64,000 nucleotides of DNA from CAZYJR01 sp964647905 (GCA_964647905.1 CAZYJR010000007.1:66595-130594), one strand, 5' to 3'; positions 26,446 through 35,140 are shown, counted from the first letter of the stretch. The notes: generated by a model not told the origin, from the sequence alone. Made by a program: numbers and translations.

Positions 26446-27021
26446 ATGAAGCGAATAATCGCCAGATACTGGCCTCTGCTGGGGATTGTCCTCCTCTCGG
26501 GGGTGGTGATCTTCTACATGGCGCGGTCTGCGAGAGAGACCGAGTCCGTGCGCCGGCCCATTGTACAGGAGGCCGAACTGGAGGAAGGCATAACTCTCAG
26601 TGATATTCATTATACCCAAGACGATCCCGAGCAAGGCATGCAGTGGGTCCTGGACGCTGAAGAGGTCCGATTTTCGCAGGACAGAACCTATTTCTCCTTC
26701 AGGGATTTTCGCATAAAGCTCTTCCCGGAAGGGCGTCCGCCCCTGGAGCTGGAGGGGAGGCGAGGAGATTACGACAAGTCCAGGGCTCGAGTAAACCTGC
26801 GGGGTGATCTGAAGGGGCTCTCCCGGAACGGTTATCGTATCTCGGCCGATCACCTGCTATACAATCACGAGGACGGGGTCCTGAGCACGGACGGTTCCGT
26901 CCGGATAACAGGCCCCTTTTTTACAGTTACGGGGCAAGGCCTTCACTTCGACCTTGAAGAGGAGCGCCTTCGAATCAACTCAGGGGTGACCACCCTTGTG
27001 GAAGAGGATGTGTTGACTTGA
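26446..27021 (+). CDS. lptC: LPS export protein LptC
   Basis: A 191-residue bitopic inner-membrane protein: one N-terminal helix (YWPLLGIVLLSGVVIFYM) and a periplasmic beta-jellyroll with repeated short strands ending in DGSVRITGPFFTVTGQGLHFDLEEERL. LptC anchors LptBFG to the periplasmic LptA bridge. Sequence conservation in this family is low, so the call leans on topology and on its place before lptA and lptB. Confidence 0.87.
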   Translation: MKRIIARYWPLLGIVLLSGVVIFYMARSARETESVRRPIVQEAELEEGITLSDIHYTQDDPEQGMQWVLDAEEVRFSQDRTYFSFRDFRIKLFPEGRPPLELEGRRGDYDKSRARVNLRGDLKGLSRNGYRISADHLLYNHEDGVLSTDGSVRITGPFFTVTGQGLHFDLEEERLRINSGVTTLVEEDVLT

Positions 27022-27037
27022 AAGAGGGGCCTGCTTG

Positions 27038-27568
27038 ATGTCGATAATCGGTTACTTTCTCATATTACTGGGCTTGATGTTTCCGTGCGCCGCAGCGGGC
27101 GCGGAGGATGCGCTCGAGCAGAAGACGCAGCCCGGGGAGGACCGCCTGGTGATCCGATCCCAGTCCCTGGAGATGGACAACAAGACCAGGACAGTAATAT
27201 TCACCGGCGACGTGGATGCGCGAAAGAGCAGCTTCACAATAAAGTGCCGTCAGATGCACCTTTATTATCAGGACGACTCGAGCGGAGAGGCCGAAGCGCC
27301 CGGCAACGTCAAGGTCGATCGGGTGGAGGCCACCGGGGACGTGAAGATCACCAGGGCGGACGGCGGCGAGGCCATGGCTGACAAGGCGGTCTATTACCAG
27401 GCCGAAGACAAGATAGTGCTTACCGGGAATCCGGTGGTAAAGCAGGGCGAGGACTTCGTGGAGGGCTCCCGGATCATCTTTTTCATCAAGGATAGGAGGA
27501 GCATTGTAGAGGGCTCGGGACAGGAGAGGGTCCGCGCCGTGATCTTTCCCGGTAAGGATAAGAGGTAG
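27038..27568 (+). CDS. lptA: LPS transport periplasmic protein LptA
   Basis: A 176-residue periplasmic protein with a signal peptide ending near CAAAGA. The OstA/LptA beta-strand repeats follow (LVIRSQSLEMDNKTRTVIFT, then GDVDARKSSFTIKC and VDRVEATGDVKITR). It forms the filament carrying LPS across the periplasm. I choose the ATG at 27038 over the adjoining TTG at 27035. It lies 16 bases after lptC and 6 before lptB. Confidence 0.9.
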   Translation: MSIIGYFLILLGLMFPCAAAGAEDALEQKTQPGEDRLVIRSQSLEMDNKTRTVIFTGDVDARKSSFTIKCRQMHLYYQDDSSGEAEAPGNVKVDRVEATGDVKITRADGGEAMADKAVYYQAEDKIVLTGNPVVKQGEDFVEGSRIIFFIKDRRSIVEGSGQERVRAVIFPGKDKR

Positions 27569-27574
27569 CGGCTC

Positions 27575-28312
27575 TTGGCTGACGGCGGCGGCGAAATCCT
27601 GGAGGCCGAGGGGCTGGTCAAACTGTACGGGGGAAAGCGCGTTGTGGACGGGGTCGACCTGGCCATCCGGCGGCGCGAAATAGTCGGGCTATTGGGCCCG
27701 AACGGGGCGGGCAAGACCACCACCTTCTACATGATGATCGGGCTTGCCAGGCCGGATGCGGGGCGCGTGCTGCTTGACGGCGAAGAGATCACCCGTGAAC
27801 CCATGTATATAAGAGCGAGGAAGGGGATCAATTACCTGGCCCAGGAACCCTCCGTATTCAGGAAGCTGACCGTGGAGGAAAATCTGCTGGCCGTTATGGA
27901 GGCCCTGGACATACCCAGGCACGAGGTGAGGCCCAGGGCGCAGAAGCTCCTCCAGGAGCTGAACATAGCCCACCTGGCCGCTCAGAAGGCGGGCAGCCTC
28001 TCGGGAGGGGAGCGGCGAAGGCTGGAGATCACCCGGGCCCTGATCACCGAGCCGCGTTTCATGCTCTTGGACGAGCCGTTTGCAGGGATCGACCCGCTCA
28101 CATTGAACGACATAAACCAGATCATCCGGCAATTGAAAGAGAGGGGGATCGGTATTATTGTCTCGGACCACAACGTGAGGGAGACTCTCAGGGCGTGTGA
28201 TTCGGCATACATCATCAGTCAGGGCAGGATCATAGAATTCGGTCCGCCCGATAAGATCGTCGGAAGCAATATAGCGCGGAGTACCTATCTGGGGGAGGAC
28301 TTCAACCTGTGA
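27575..28312 (+). CDS. lptB: LPS export ABC transporter ATP-binding protein LptB
   Basis: A 245-residue ABC ATPase with Walker A GPNGAGKTTT, Q-loop NYLAQEPSVFRKLTVEEN, signature LSGGERRRLEITRAL, Walker B FMLLDEPFAGIDP and the H-loop in IIVSDHNVRETL. Length and the FRKLTVEEN segment match LptB. Translation seems to begin at a TTG (27575), as there is no ATG before the Walker A region; TTG gives the full-length N-terminus. Confidence 0.95.
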   Translation: MADGGGEILEAEGLVKLYGGKRVVDGVDLAIRRREIVGLLGPNGAGKTTTFYMMIGLARPDAGRVLLDGEEITREPMYIRARKGINYLAQEPSVFRKLTVEENLLAVMEALDIPRHEVRPRAQKLLQELNIAHLAAQKAGSLSGGERRRLEITRALITEPRFMLLDEPFAGIDPLTLNDINQIIRQLKERGIGIIVSDHNVRETLRACDSAYIISQGRIIEFGPPDKIVGSNIARSTYLGEDFNL

Positions 28313-28343
28313 CAAGGAGGCCCGGAGGGCTGAAAGAGGCGGC

Positions 28344-29777
28344 ATGGCACTGCAGCTGAAACAATCCCTGAACCTGAGCCAGCAGCTTATAATGACGCCC
28401 CAACTCCAACAGGCGATCAAGCTGCTGCAGCTATCCAGGCTGGAGCTTCTGGAGACCATAAGCCAGGAGATGGAGACCAACCCCGTCTTGGAAGAGCAAC
28501 TCGGGGAGGAAGGAGAGGCCGGGGCCCTACCCGAGGAACAAGAGGAACCCAAGGAGGCCGAGACCGCAAAGGAAGTGGGAGCCGGCGAGGAGACCCGTGA
28601 CGAGGTGGACTGGGAGGTATACCTCGGAGAGTACAATACCGGCTGGGCCGAGACACCGTACGACGGCCGGGAGTTTCCTTCTTTCGAGAACTTTACCGCA
28701 CAAAAGCCCAACCTTTATTCCCACCTGAGCTGGCAGTTGCACTTGAGCGACCTGGACGAGGCCGGGCAGGAGATCGGCGAACACATTCTGGGCAATTTGG
28801 ATGATGACGGTTACTTGAAGGTGTCCGTGGAGGAACTGGCTGAATCCACGGGCAGCTCGATCGAGGAGGTCTGCAAGGTCCTCGAGGTGGTTCAGAACTT
28901 CGATCCCGTGGGCGTGGCTGCTAGGGACACACGGGAGTGCCTGCTTATCCAGGCGCGGATGAACCAGTGGGAGGAGACCCCGGCCTGGGCCATCATCCGA
29001 GACCACATGGACAAGTTGGAAAACAGGAATTACGATCAGATCTCCAAGGCGCTGTCGGTCCCGGTCAGTGAGGTGGTCTCGGCCGTGTCCATGATACAGA
29101 CCTTGGATCCCAGACCGGGCCGGCGATACAGCGACGAGGAGACCGTCTATATCAGCCCGGATATCTACGTGATCAAGGTGGGGGACGACTACGAGATCCT
29201 GCTGAACGAGGACGGGCTGCCCAAGCTGAGGATCAACAGCTTCTACAAGGAAATCCTGACCTCCAGGGGCGCGTATGCGGATTCCACCAAGGAGTACATT
29301 CAGGAGAAGCTGAAATCGGCGGCTTGGCTCATAAAGAGCATCCACCAGCGCCAGAGGACCATTTACAGGGTGGCCCAGAGCATAGTTCGCTTTCAGAAGG
29401 ATTTCCTGGACAAGGGTGTGGCTCACCTAAGACCCCTGGTCCTGAGAGATGTGGCAGAGGACATAGAGATGCATGAGTCCACCATAAGCCGGGTCACCAC
29501 CAACAAATACGTGCACACGCCCCAAGGGGTCTTCGAACTCAAGTACTTCTTCAACAGTTCGGTCAGCGGACCCGGGGGGGAGGCCGTTGCCTCCGAGAGC
29601 GTAAAGCAGCGCATTCGGGATATCATCAAGAACGAGGATAAGAAAAGGCCGTACAGCGACCAGGAAGTTGCTGAGATCCTGAAGAAATCAAATATTGACG
29701 TCGCCCGGCGTACAGTTGCCAAGTACCGTGATACACTGGGCATTCTGCCCTCCAGGAGACGGAGGCAATTTTATTGA
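28344..29777 (+). CDS. rpoN: RNA polymerase sigma-54 factor
   Basis: A 477-residue sigma factor for -24/-12 promoters. Region I is the glutamine-rich LNLSQQLIMTPQLQQAIKLLQ, followed by an acidic region II, the core-binding domain and the C-terminal RpoN box ARRTVAKYR. It relies on AAA+ activators, one of which is encoded at 39604-41022. The lptB-rpoN-hpf-ptsN order is conserved in many proteobacteria. Confidence 0.97.
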   Translation: MALQLKQSLNLSQQLIMTPQLQQAIKLLQLSRLELLETISQEMETNPVLEEQLGEEGEAGALPEEQEEPKEAETAKEVGAGEETRDEVDWEVYLGEYNTGWAETPYDGREFPSFENFTAQKPNLYSHLSWQLHLSDLDEAGQEIGEHILGNLDDDGYLKVSVEELAESTGSSIEEVCKVLEVVQNFDPVGVAARDTRECLLIQARMNQWEETPAWAIIRDHMDKLENRNYDQISKALSVPVSEVVSAVSMIQTLDPRPGRRYSDEETVYISPDIYVIKVGDDYEILLNEDGLPKLRINSFYKEILTSRGAYADSTKEYIQEKLKSAAWLIKSIHQRQRTIYRVAQSIVRFQKDFLDKGVAHLRPLVLRDVAEDIEMHESTISRVTTNKYVHTPQGVFELKYFFNSSVSGPGGEAVASESVKQRIRDIIKNEDKKRPYSDQEVAEILKKSNIDVARRTVAKYRDTLGILPSRRRRQFY

Positions 29778-29795
29778 TGCCGGGGTTTTCCGTGT

Positions 29796-29824
29796 TTGAC
29801 TTTCTCCCTCATTTTTGCTACACA
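29796..29824 (+). promoter_or_regulatory. Possible internal promoter for hpf-ptsN
   Basis: TTGACT (29796-29801), 17-base spacer with TG before the -10, TACACA (29819-29824), in the 73-base gap between rpoN and hpf. The -10 matches the consensus only in part. Confidence 0.35.
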
Positions 29825-29850
29825 CCCCTTTTCCTCAGGAGGGATAACTT

Positions 29851-30402
29851 ATGGACATTACGGTAACATTCAGACACATGGAACCGATGGAGAGCATCAG
29901 GGACTACGCCGCGGAAAAGGTGTCCAAGATCGACAAGTACCTGGATACGCCCAGTGAGGCGCACATCGTGCTCTCAGTGGAAAAGTTCCGCCATATCGCT
30001 GATGTGACTTTGAGTATAGACGGCACGCGTATCAAGGGGGCTGAAGAGACAGAGGACATGTACTCGGCCATCGACCAAGTCATGGACAAGATAGAAAAAC
30101 AGGTCAAGAAATACATCTCGAAGTCACGCACCAGGCGCAGTACGGACAGCATAAAGGAGGGCTCGGGTCTCGAGGCCGGGGGCGAGGAGCAAGAGGAGGC
30201 CGAGTCCTTGAACCCTGACGAAGGGCTCGATATTGAAGTGGAAAGAGTGGTGGCCATGCCCATGGACCCGGAAGAGGCGGCCATGCAGCTCTCATTGTCC
30301 CAGAGGAATTTGTTTCTGTTTCGAAATCCCCGGTCAGGCGAGGTAAATGTGCTCTACAGGCGAGAGGACGGGACTCTAAGCCTGATCGAGCCCACGACCT
30401 GA
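29851..30402 (+). CDS. hpf: Ribosome hibernation promoting factor, long form
   Basis: A 183-residue protein with the HPF/RaiA N-terminal domain (ITVTFRHMEPMESIRDYAAEKVSKIDKYL, then AHIVLSVEKFRHIADVTLSIDG) and, after a charged linker, the long-HPF C-terminal dimerisation domain (MPMDPEEAAMQLSLSQRNLFLFRN, then VNVLYRREDGTLSLIEP). Long HPF pairs 70S ribosomes into 100S dimers in stationary phase. It is preceded by TCAGGAGGG. Confidence 0.94.
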   Translation: MDITVTFRHMEPMESIRDYAAEKVSKIDKYLDTPSEAHIVLSVEKFRHIADVTLSIDGTRIKGAEETEDMYSAIDQVMDKIEKQVKKYISKSRTRRSTDSIKEGSGLEAGGEEQEEAESLNPDEGLDIEVERVVAMPMDPEEAAMQLSLSQRNLFLFRNPRSGEVNVLYRREDGTLSLIEPTT

Positions 30403-30487
30403 TGACCGGTGGGGTCCCCGGCGGTTGATCGAGCGGGGGCCTCCAACGCTTAACCAACATCCCTTTGCGGGGGATAGATTTCTCGGA

Positions 30488-30949
30488 ATGAAGCTCTCAG
30501 AACTCCTGGACGAAGACAATATCATCCCCGACCTGAAGGCCAAGGACAAGAAGGGGGTGCTCGAAGAGCTCGTGGATGCGGTCATAACCCGCGAGCCTTC
30601 CATCGATAAGCGTGCCCTGGTGAAGATCCTCCTGGAAAGAGAGCGCCTGGGCAGCACCGGTATAGGGGACGGGGTGGCCATCCCTCACGGCAAATACCAT
30701 GGCCTTTCACAGCCGCTGATCTCCTTCGGGCGCAACCGGGAAGGTCTGGATTTCGAATCCATGGACGGCCAACCCGCACACCTGTTCTTTCTCTTAGTGG
30801 CACCGGAGAACTCGGCCAATGTCCATCTGAAAGTGCTCGCCACCATCGCGCGCATCCTCAAGAACAGCGGTTTTCGCAAGGCCCTGATGGGGGCCCCTTC
30901 GCGGGAGGAGATTTTGGAGCAGATAATCGCCTACGACGAGGATTTCTAG
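30488..30949 (+). CDS. ptsN: Nitrogen PTS EIIA-type regulatory protein (PtsN)
   Basis: A 153-residue EIIA-Ntr domain protein. The phosphorylated histidine is H67 in GVAIPHGKY, and LLVAPENSANVHLKVLA is the second conserved block. PtsN relays phosphate from the PTS-Ntr chain as a regulator rather than a sugar importer. I start at 30488 (MKLSELL), which matches the family N-terminus, although its ribosome-binding site is weak. Confidence 0.93.
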   Translation: MKLSELLDEDNIIPDLKAKDKKGVLEELVDAVITREPSIDKRALVKILLERERLGSTGIGDGVAIPHGKYHGLSQPLISFGRNREGLDFESMDGQPAHLFFLLVAPENSANVHLKVLATIARILKNSGFRKALMGAPSREEILEQIIAYDEDF

Positions 30950-30987
30950 CCCAGCGTTATGTAAGAGGGGCAGAGAAGGGGGGCGCC

Positions 30988-31389
30988 GTGATCGGACTGG
31001 TCGTTGTCACGCATATCGACTTGGGTGCCGAGCTCCTGAGGGCGGCCGAGTTCATAGTGGGCCGGATCGAGGGGGCCAGGGCGATTTCCGTCACCGAGGC
31101 CTCTGAGTCGGAGAGAGTACGTAAAGAGATCCAGGCGAGGATATCCGAGTTGGACTCGGGTGACGGGGTGATCGTCCTGACCGACATGTTCGGCGGGACC
31201 CCGTCCAATTTGAGCCTTTCCTTCTTGGCCGAGGACAGGGTGGAGGTGCTCACGGGAGTAAACCTGCCCATGATCATTTTCATGCACCAGAATCGCTCCA
31301 GGATGCCGCTGGAGCAATTGGCGGAAAAGGCTCAAGAGGCCGGGCGGATGGGCATCTCCCTGGCGGGAAAGCTCCTTGAGACGGAATGA
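30988..31389 (+). CDS. PTS system mannose-family EIIA component
   Basis: A 133-residue mannose-type EIIA: IGLVVVTHIDLGAELLRAAE with H9 as the phospho-site, then DGVIVLTDMFGGTPSNLSLSFL. No IIB, IIC or IID genes accompany it, so a regulatory role beside PtsN is likelier than sugar transport. Translation starts at GTG 30988 behind AGAAGGGGGG. In related species hprK and rapZ sit between ptsN and this gene; both are missing here. Confidence 0.88.
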   Translation: MIGLVVVTHIDLGAELLRAAEFIVGRIEGARAISVTEASESERVRKEIQARISELDSGDGVIVLTDMFGGTPSNLSLSFLAEDRVEVLTGVNLPMIIFMHQNRSRMPLEQLAEKAQEAGRMGISLAGKLLETE

Positions 31390-31901
31390 GACGGCTCCTC
31401 AGGATCACCAGGGCGAATGCGGGGCTTTACCTGGATCAGGTCCTTGAGACCGAGGGCCTTTGTTTCTCAACTCCCTGGAGCCTGGGGGCCTTCAAGGCGG
31501 AGTTGGGAAACGAGCTCTCCCGTATCTGGGCTTGCCTCTCGCGGGGGCGGATCATTGGGCACGTCTGCTACTGGGTGATCCCCGGAGAGATCCAGGTCCT
31601 CAACCTGGCGGTTCATCCTGCACATCGGAGAACCGGAGTAGGCACGAGGCTTTTGGCGTGTGCGGTACGGGAGGGGCGGGAGAGGGACGCCAAGGAAGTC
31701 TGGCTGGAGGTTAGGGTGAACAATCTCCCTGCACGGCGGATGTATGAGACGCTAGGCTTCAGGGAGATCGGGCGGAGACGCCGGTATTACCGGGACACCG
31801 GTGAGGACGCCATTGTTATGATGCTTCCTGTAACAGGAAACAGGCTTGACGGCTGGGTGGAATCGTATGGCACGGACCGACTTGGTCCTCTACTATCATG
31901 A
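31386..31901 (+). CDS. rimI: GNAT acetyltransferase, RimI type
   Basis: A 171-residue GNAT protein resembling the ribosomal protein S18 N-terminal alanine acetyltransferase. The acetyl-CoA loop is HPAHRRTGVGTRLL, followed by VWLEVRVNNLPARRMYETLGFREIGRRRRYY, close to the RimI motif (LEVR.SN..A..LY...GF...G.R..YY), and DAIVMML. It overlaps the EIIA gene by four bases (ATGA). A C-terminal extension of about 20 residues is not part of the fold. Confidence 0.85.
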   Translation: MRRLLRITRANAGLYLDQVLETEGLCFSTPWSLGAFKAELGNELSRIWACLSRGRIIGHVCYWVIPGEIQVLNLAVHPAHRRTGVGTRLLACAVREGRERDAKEVWLEVRVNNLPARRMYETLGFREIGRRRRYYRDTGEDAIVMMLPVTGNRLDGWVESYGTDRLGPLLS

Positions 31902-31924
31902 AACAGCAAGCTGGAGGTATGAAT

Positions 31925-32923
31925 ATGCCGGTTAAAGTCGCCATTAATGGTTTTGGAAGGATAGGGAGGATGGTTTTCAGGGCCGGATTGGCCGGCGGAG
32001 ACATGGATTTTGTGGCCATAAACGATCTTACCTCTGCCGAGATCCTGGCTCACTTGTTGAAGTACGACTCCACCCAGGGGACCCTGGACGCCGAGGTGTC
32101 CCATACCGAGGACGCCGTGGTGGTGAACGGTAAGGAGATCCGGCTGTTTACGGAAAAGGACCCGGGTCGTATTCCATGGAAGGAAGTGGGGGCCGATGTG
32201 GTCATGGAGTGCACCGGGCTCTTCAGGAGCCGCGACAAGGCCGGGCTGCATCTTCAAGCAGGGGCGAGCAAGGTGATTATTTCCGCCCCGGCCGCCGACC
32301 CGGATATCACCCTGGTAATGGGGGTCAACGAGCAGGAATACGACTCTTCGAAGCACCACATCATTTCCAATGCCTCCTGCACCACCAACTGCCTGGCTCC
32401 GGCCTGCAAGGTCCTCCTGGATCGTTTCGGCATAGAGAAGGGGCTCATGACCACAACACATGCCTACACCGGGGATCAGAGGCTGCTGGACTTCCCCCAC
32501 AAGGACCTGCGCAGGGCGAGAGCGGCCGCCTTGAGCATGATTCCAACCACCACCGGTGCGGCCAAGGCCGTGGCCCTGGTCCTATCTCAGCTCAAAGGAA
32601 AGCTCAACGGAATGGCCATAAGGGTCCCCACCCCCAATGTTTCAGTGGTGGATTTGGTGGCCCTGCTCAGCAAGCCCGCTTCAGCCGAGGAGGTGAACGC
32701 CGCGTTCAAGGAGGCGACCGAAGGCGTTCTCAAGGGTATCCTCGCTTATTCCGAGGAGCCGCTGGTTTCGGTGGACTTCAACGGGACTACCGTCTCCGGC
32801 ACCGTGGACGCCCTTTCCACCATGGTGATAGACGGGATGGTGAAGGTTATCGTGTGGTATGACAACGAGTTCGGATACGCCAACAGGATGGTCGATGTGG
32901 CGCGGCATGTGGCCGCGGCTTGA
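31925..32923 (+). CDS. gapA: Glyceraldehyde-3-phosphate dehydrogenase, type I
   Basis: A 332-residue NAD-dependent glycolytic enzyme. The NAD site is VAINGFGRIGRMVFR, the catalytic cysteine lies in SNASCTTNCLAP, followed by TTHAYTGDQRLLDFPHKDLRRARAAA and WYDNEFGYANRMVD. Of two ATGs, the one at 31925 is seven bases from GGAGG and gives the family N-terminus; the ATG at 31919 is almost on top of the site. It pairs with tpiA downstream. Confidence 0.97.
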   Translation: MPVKVAINGFGRIGRMVFRAGLAGGDMDFVAINDLTSAEILAHLLKYDSTQGTLDAEVSHTEDAVVVNGKEIRLFTEKDPGRIPWKEVGADVVMECTGLFRSRDKAGLHLQAGASKVIISAPAADPDITLVMGVNEQEYDSSKHHIISNASCTTNCLAPACKVLLDRFGIEKGLMTTTHAYTGDQRLLDFPHKDLRRARAAALSMIPTTTGAAKAVALVLSQLKGKLNGMAIRVPTPNVSVVDLVALLSKPASAEEVNAAFKEATEGVLKGILAYSEEPLVSVDFNGTTVSGTVDALSTMVIDGMVKVIVWYDNEFGYANRMVDVARHVAAA

Positions 32924-32964
32924 GGAGACGGGAGCGTGAGCGAAAGGCGGCTCGGAGGTCTGAA

Positions 32965-33732
32965 GTGAAAGAACGCACGCCCATGATGGCCGGCAACTGG
33001 AAGATGAATCTGACCCTGGAACAAGCTGTCTCCCTGGCCCGCACCGTTGCCGCCGAAGCAAGAGAACTGAAGGACGTGGAGGTATTGCTCGCGCCCCCAT
33101 TCACCAGCCTTCACGCGGTGCGGGAGGCGGTCAGGGCCGGAGGGGTGCTCCTTGCAGGGCAGAATATGCACTGGGAGCCTAGAGGGGCGTTTACAGGCGA
33201 GATCTCCGCGCGCATGCTCCAGGAGGCGGGGTGCACCCATGTCATTCTCGGGCACTCCGAGCGAAGACTCCTTTTCGGTGAAGACGACGAGATGCTAAAC
33301 CTGAAGGCCCGGGCAGCGGATCTCATGGGCCTGATCCCCATCGTCTGCATTGGCGAGACCCTGGAGCAGAGAGAAGCGGGGAGGACCTTCGAGGTCTTAG
33401 GATCCCAGCTCCAGGGGTCCCTTCGCCATTTTCGTGAGGACGGCCGCCTGCCCTTCAGTACCGTGCTTGCCTATGAGCCCGTGTGGGCCATCGGCACGGG
33501 GAGGACAGCCACACCGGAGCAGGCCCAGGAAGCCCACCTCTTCATCAGGAAATGGTTGGAGAAAAACTTCAATACAGGCACCTCCAATCTGGTGCGGATC
33601 CTTTACGGGGGCAGCGTGAAGCCGGAGAACGTAAAGGACCTCATGGCCCAGCCCGACATAGACGGGACCCTTGTGGGGGGCGCCAGCCTGAAGGAGGAAA
33701 CCTTCATTCCCATAGTCCGCTATCGGGATTAA
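32965..33732 (+). CDS. tpiA: Triosephosphate isomerase
   Basis: A 255-residue TIM-barrel enzyme. The active-site lysine is in MAGNWKMN (K13), the histidine in ILGHSERR and the glutamate in LAYEPVWAIGTGRTA; the phosphate loops RILYGGSVKPEN and DGTLVGGASLK are intact. It starts at GTG 32965, six bases after GGAGG; no ATG fits before the essential lysine region except an internal pair. It lies 41 bases after gapA. Confidence 0.96.
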   Translation: MKERTPMMAGNWKMNLTLEQAVSLARTVAAEARELKDVEVLLAPPFTSLHAVREAVRAGGVLLAGQNMHWEPRGAFTGEISARMLQEAGCTHVILGHSERRLLFGEDDEMLNLKARAADLMGLIPIVCIGETLEQREAGRTFEVLGSQLQGSLRHFREDGRLPFSTVLAYEPVWAIGTGRTATPEQAQEAHLFIRKWLEKNFNTGTSNLVRILYGGSVKPENVKDLMAQPDIDGTLVGGASLKEETFIPIVRYRD

Positions 33733-33744
33733 GGGAAAAATTCA

Positions 33745-33773
33745 TTGCAAGCGGAGCTCGATTTCGCTATATT
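33745..33773 (+). promoter_or_regulatory. Promoter of secG
   Basis: TTGCAA (33745-33750), 17-base spacer, TATATT (33768-33773), in the 94-base gap after tpiA. The secG start is 54 bases past the -10, and the tRNA-Leu gene downstream could share the transcript. Confidence 0.55.
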
Positions 33774-33826
33774 TAAATGTTACGCACGGGGCTCGATAGG
33801 AGTTCCCTAATACCTCAGGATTAATT

Positions 33827-34156
33827 ATGCAGCTTATATTGACCATAATACACGTCGGCGTCTGTCTTGCCCTCATTCTGATCGTCCTCCTCCAGAGGGG
33901 AAAGGGCGCCAGCATGGGTGCGGCCTTCGGCGGGTCCAGCCAGACCGTTTTCGGGAGTACCGGCGGGACCTCATTTCTCCACAAGGTGACAGCGGCCGCC
34001 GCAGTAGTGTTCATGTTGACTTCCCTGGGTTTGGCCTTTATTTTGGGTCAAGGTGCACCCACCTCCATCATGGAGGGCGTGGCCACGGAGCCGCCGGCGA
34101 GCCAATCCCAGCCCCCGGCGGGCAGTCCGCCGGCTGTCCCGGGCCCGAACCAATAG
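33827..34156 (+). CDS. secG: Preprotein translocase subunit SecG
   Basis: A 109-residue inner-membrane protein with two helices flanking the conserved cytosolic loop LIVLLQRGKGASMGAAFGGSSQTVFGSTGGTSFLHKVT, diagnostic of SecG. The C-terminus is an alanine/proline-rich tail. tpiA-secG-tRNA-Leu is a common gene order in proteobacteria. Confidence 0.95.
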   Translation: MQLILTIIHVGVCLALILIVLLQRGKGASMGAAFGGSSQTVFGSTGGTSFLHKVTAAAAVVFMLTSLGLAFILGQGAPTSIMEGVATEPPASQSQPPAGSPPAVPGPNQ

Positions 34157-34172
34157 GCCCGGCCGGCATCGT

Positions 34173-34260
34173 GCCGAAGTGGTGGAACCTGGTAGACACG
34201 CTATCTTGAGGGGGTAGTGGGCGAAAGCCCGTGGGGGTTCAAGTCCCCCCTTCGGCACCA
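34173..34260 (+). tRNA. tRNA-Leu (anticodon GAG)
   Basis: An 88-nt class II tRNA with encoded CCA. The acceptor stem GCCGAAG (34173-34179) pairs with CTTCGGC (34250-34256), with A as discriminator. The anticodon stem CTATC/GGTAG encloses the loop TTGAGGG, so the anticodon GAG is at 34208-34210. A variable arm (GGGCGAAAGCCC) and a GC-rich T arm with TTCAAGT follow. It reads CUC and CUU codons. Confidence 0.97.
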
Positions 34261-34287
34261 TCTATAAGATAAGAAAACCGAACGATT

Positions 34288-34329
34288 ACAGGGGGTTGGG
34301 CTTTGGTGCCTGTCCCCTGTTTTCGTCTT
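34288..34329 (+). terminator. Putative Rho-independent terminator after tRNA-Leu
   Basis: ACAGGGG (34288-34294) pairs with CCCCTGT (34314-34320) across a 19-base loop, and a T-rich tract (TTTCGTCTT) follows. It sits 28 bases after the tRNA. Its 3' arm and T-tract are part of the 14-nt repeat found again at 35141. Confidence 0.5.
34313..34326 (+). repeat. 14-nt direct repeat, left copy, flanking the toxin-antitoxin island
   Basis: TCCCCTGTTTTCGT here is identical to 35141-35154. The two copies bracket the ParE-type toxin-antitoxin genes. The left copy belongs to the terminator downstream of tRNA-Leu. Confidence 0.7.
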
Positions 34330-34631
34330 GGGCCTCCTTATTCACCTGGAGATCCGCCGCTCCCTTTACCATTCTCTTTGTGAACCCTTTACTGTATGCC
34401 TTGTCAACCCCCCAGCCTCCTATCCAAGTCCATGGGGCAGGGGCCTATCCCTCTTCAGGTGACAACTATGTGAGACAGGGGGATCATGTGGACGGCCTGA
34501 TAAGGGTGAGTGCGGGAGGGTAATCAAATGATTTGAGTTTTCATGGGATCCCTGGCAGAATTGAAAAATCAGATAGGTCTCCTCCCATAATAGTTTAGGA
34601 AGGATACCATTTTGACTTTTAGGGAGGTTTT
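34330..34631. other. Gene-free stretch before the toxin-antitoxin pair
   Basis: About 300 bases with no supportable gene between the tRNA terminator and the antitoxin. Base composition becomes more AT-rich toward the antitoxin. No clear promoter pair was found, though the region must hold the toxin-antitoxin promoter. Confidence 0.5.
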
Positions 34632-34817
34632 ATGAATCTACTCAAAGAAACGGTCATCGAATCAATCAAACGCTTACCGGAAGGATGCACCGTCGAGGAC
34701 ATCATGTACAGGATAGATCTGGTTGCCCAGGTTTTTGAAGGTCTTAAGGATGCAGAAGAGGGCAAGCTGATCACCACTGAAGAGCTCGTCGGACGAGTCG
34801 ACCAATGGGCAAGCTGA
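34632..34817 (+). CDS. Antitoxin of a ParE-type toxin-antitoxin system
   Basis: A 61-residue acidic, helical peptide (ETVIESIKRLPEGCTVEDIMYRIDLVAQVFEGL, ending ITTEELVGRVDQWAS). Such short antitoxins are frequent partners of RelE/ParE toxins; the N-terminal part probably binds DNA and the C-terminal helix the toxin. GGAGG precedes the ATG and the toxin gene overlaps it by 13 bases. It is more AT-rich than its surroundings. Confidence 0.8.
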   Translation: MNLLKETVIESIKRLPEGCTVEDIMYRIDLVAQVFEGLKDAEEGKLITTEELVGRVDQWAS

Positions 34818-35122
34818 GGTGGACCGAAAAGGCGAGCAAGAATCTACAGGCTGTTTTTGATTATATCTCGAAAGATTCCAAGGTATATGCTGCGAGATAC
34901 GTAAAGGCACTCGTCCACTCAACAAAAAAGCTTGAGAATATGCCTCGATGTGGTCGTACTGTACCGGAGCTTGACGATCCCCGATTTAGAGAAGTGATCT
35001 ACGGGAACTACAGGATCGTCTATCGAATCATTGGGGCGGATGATAGTATTGAAATCCTTGCTGTAGTCCATGGCGCGCGTGATATGAGAGGGGCCTTTCG
35101 AGAGGAATGGGAATTATCGTAA
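34805..35122 (+). CDS. RelE/ParE-family toxin
   Basis: A 105-residue toxin of the ParE/RelE fold: LRWTEKASKNLQAVFDYISKDSKVYAARYVKAL, then RCGRTVPELDDPRFREVIYGNYRIVYRI and IEILAVVHGARDM. ParE members inhibit gyrase and RelE members cut mRNA; the sequence looks closer to ParE, but target prediction from this is unsafe. It overlaps the antitoxin gene. Confidence 0.88.
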   Translation: MGKLRWTEKASKNLQAVFDYISKDSKVYAARYVKALVHSTKKLENMPRCGRTVPELDDPRFREVIYGNYRIVYRIIGADDSIEILAVVHGARDMRGAFREEWELS

Positions 35123-35140
35123 ACAATGCCCTTTTGGCGC

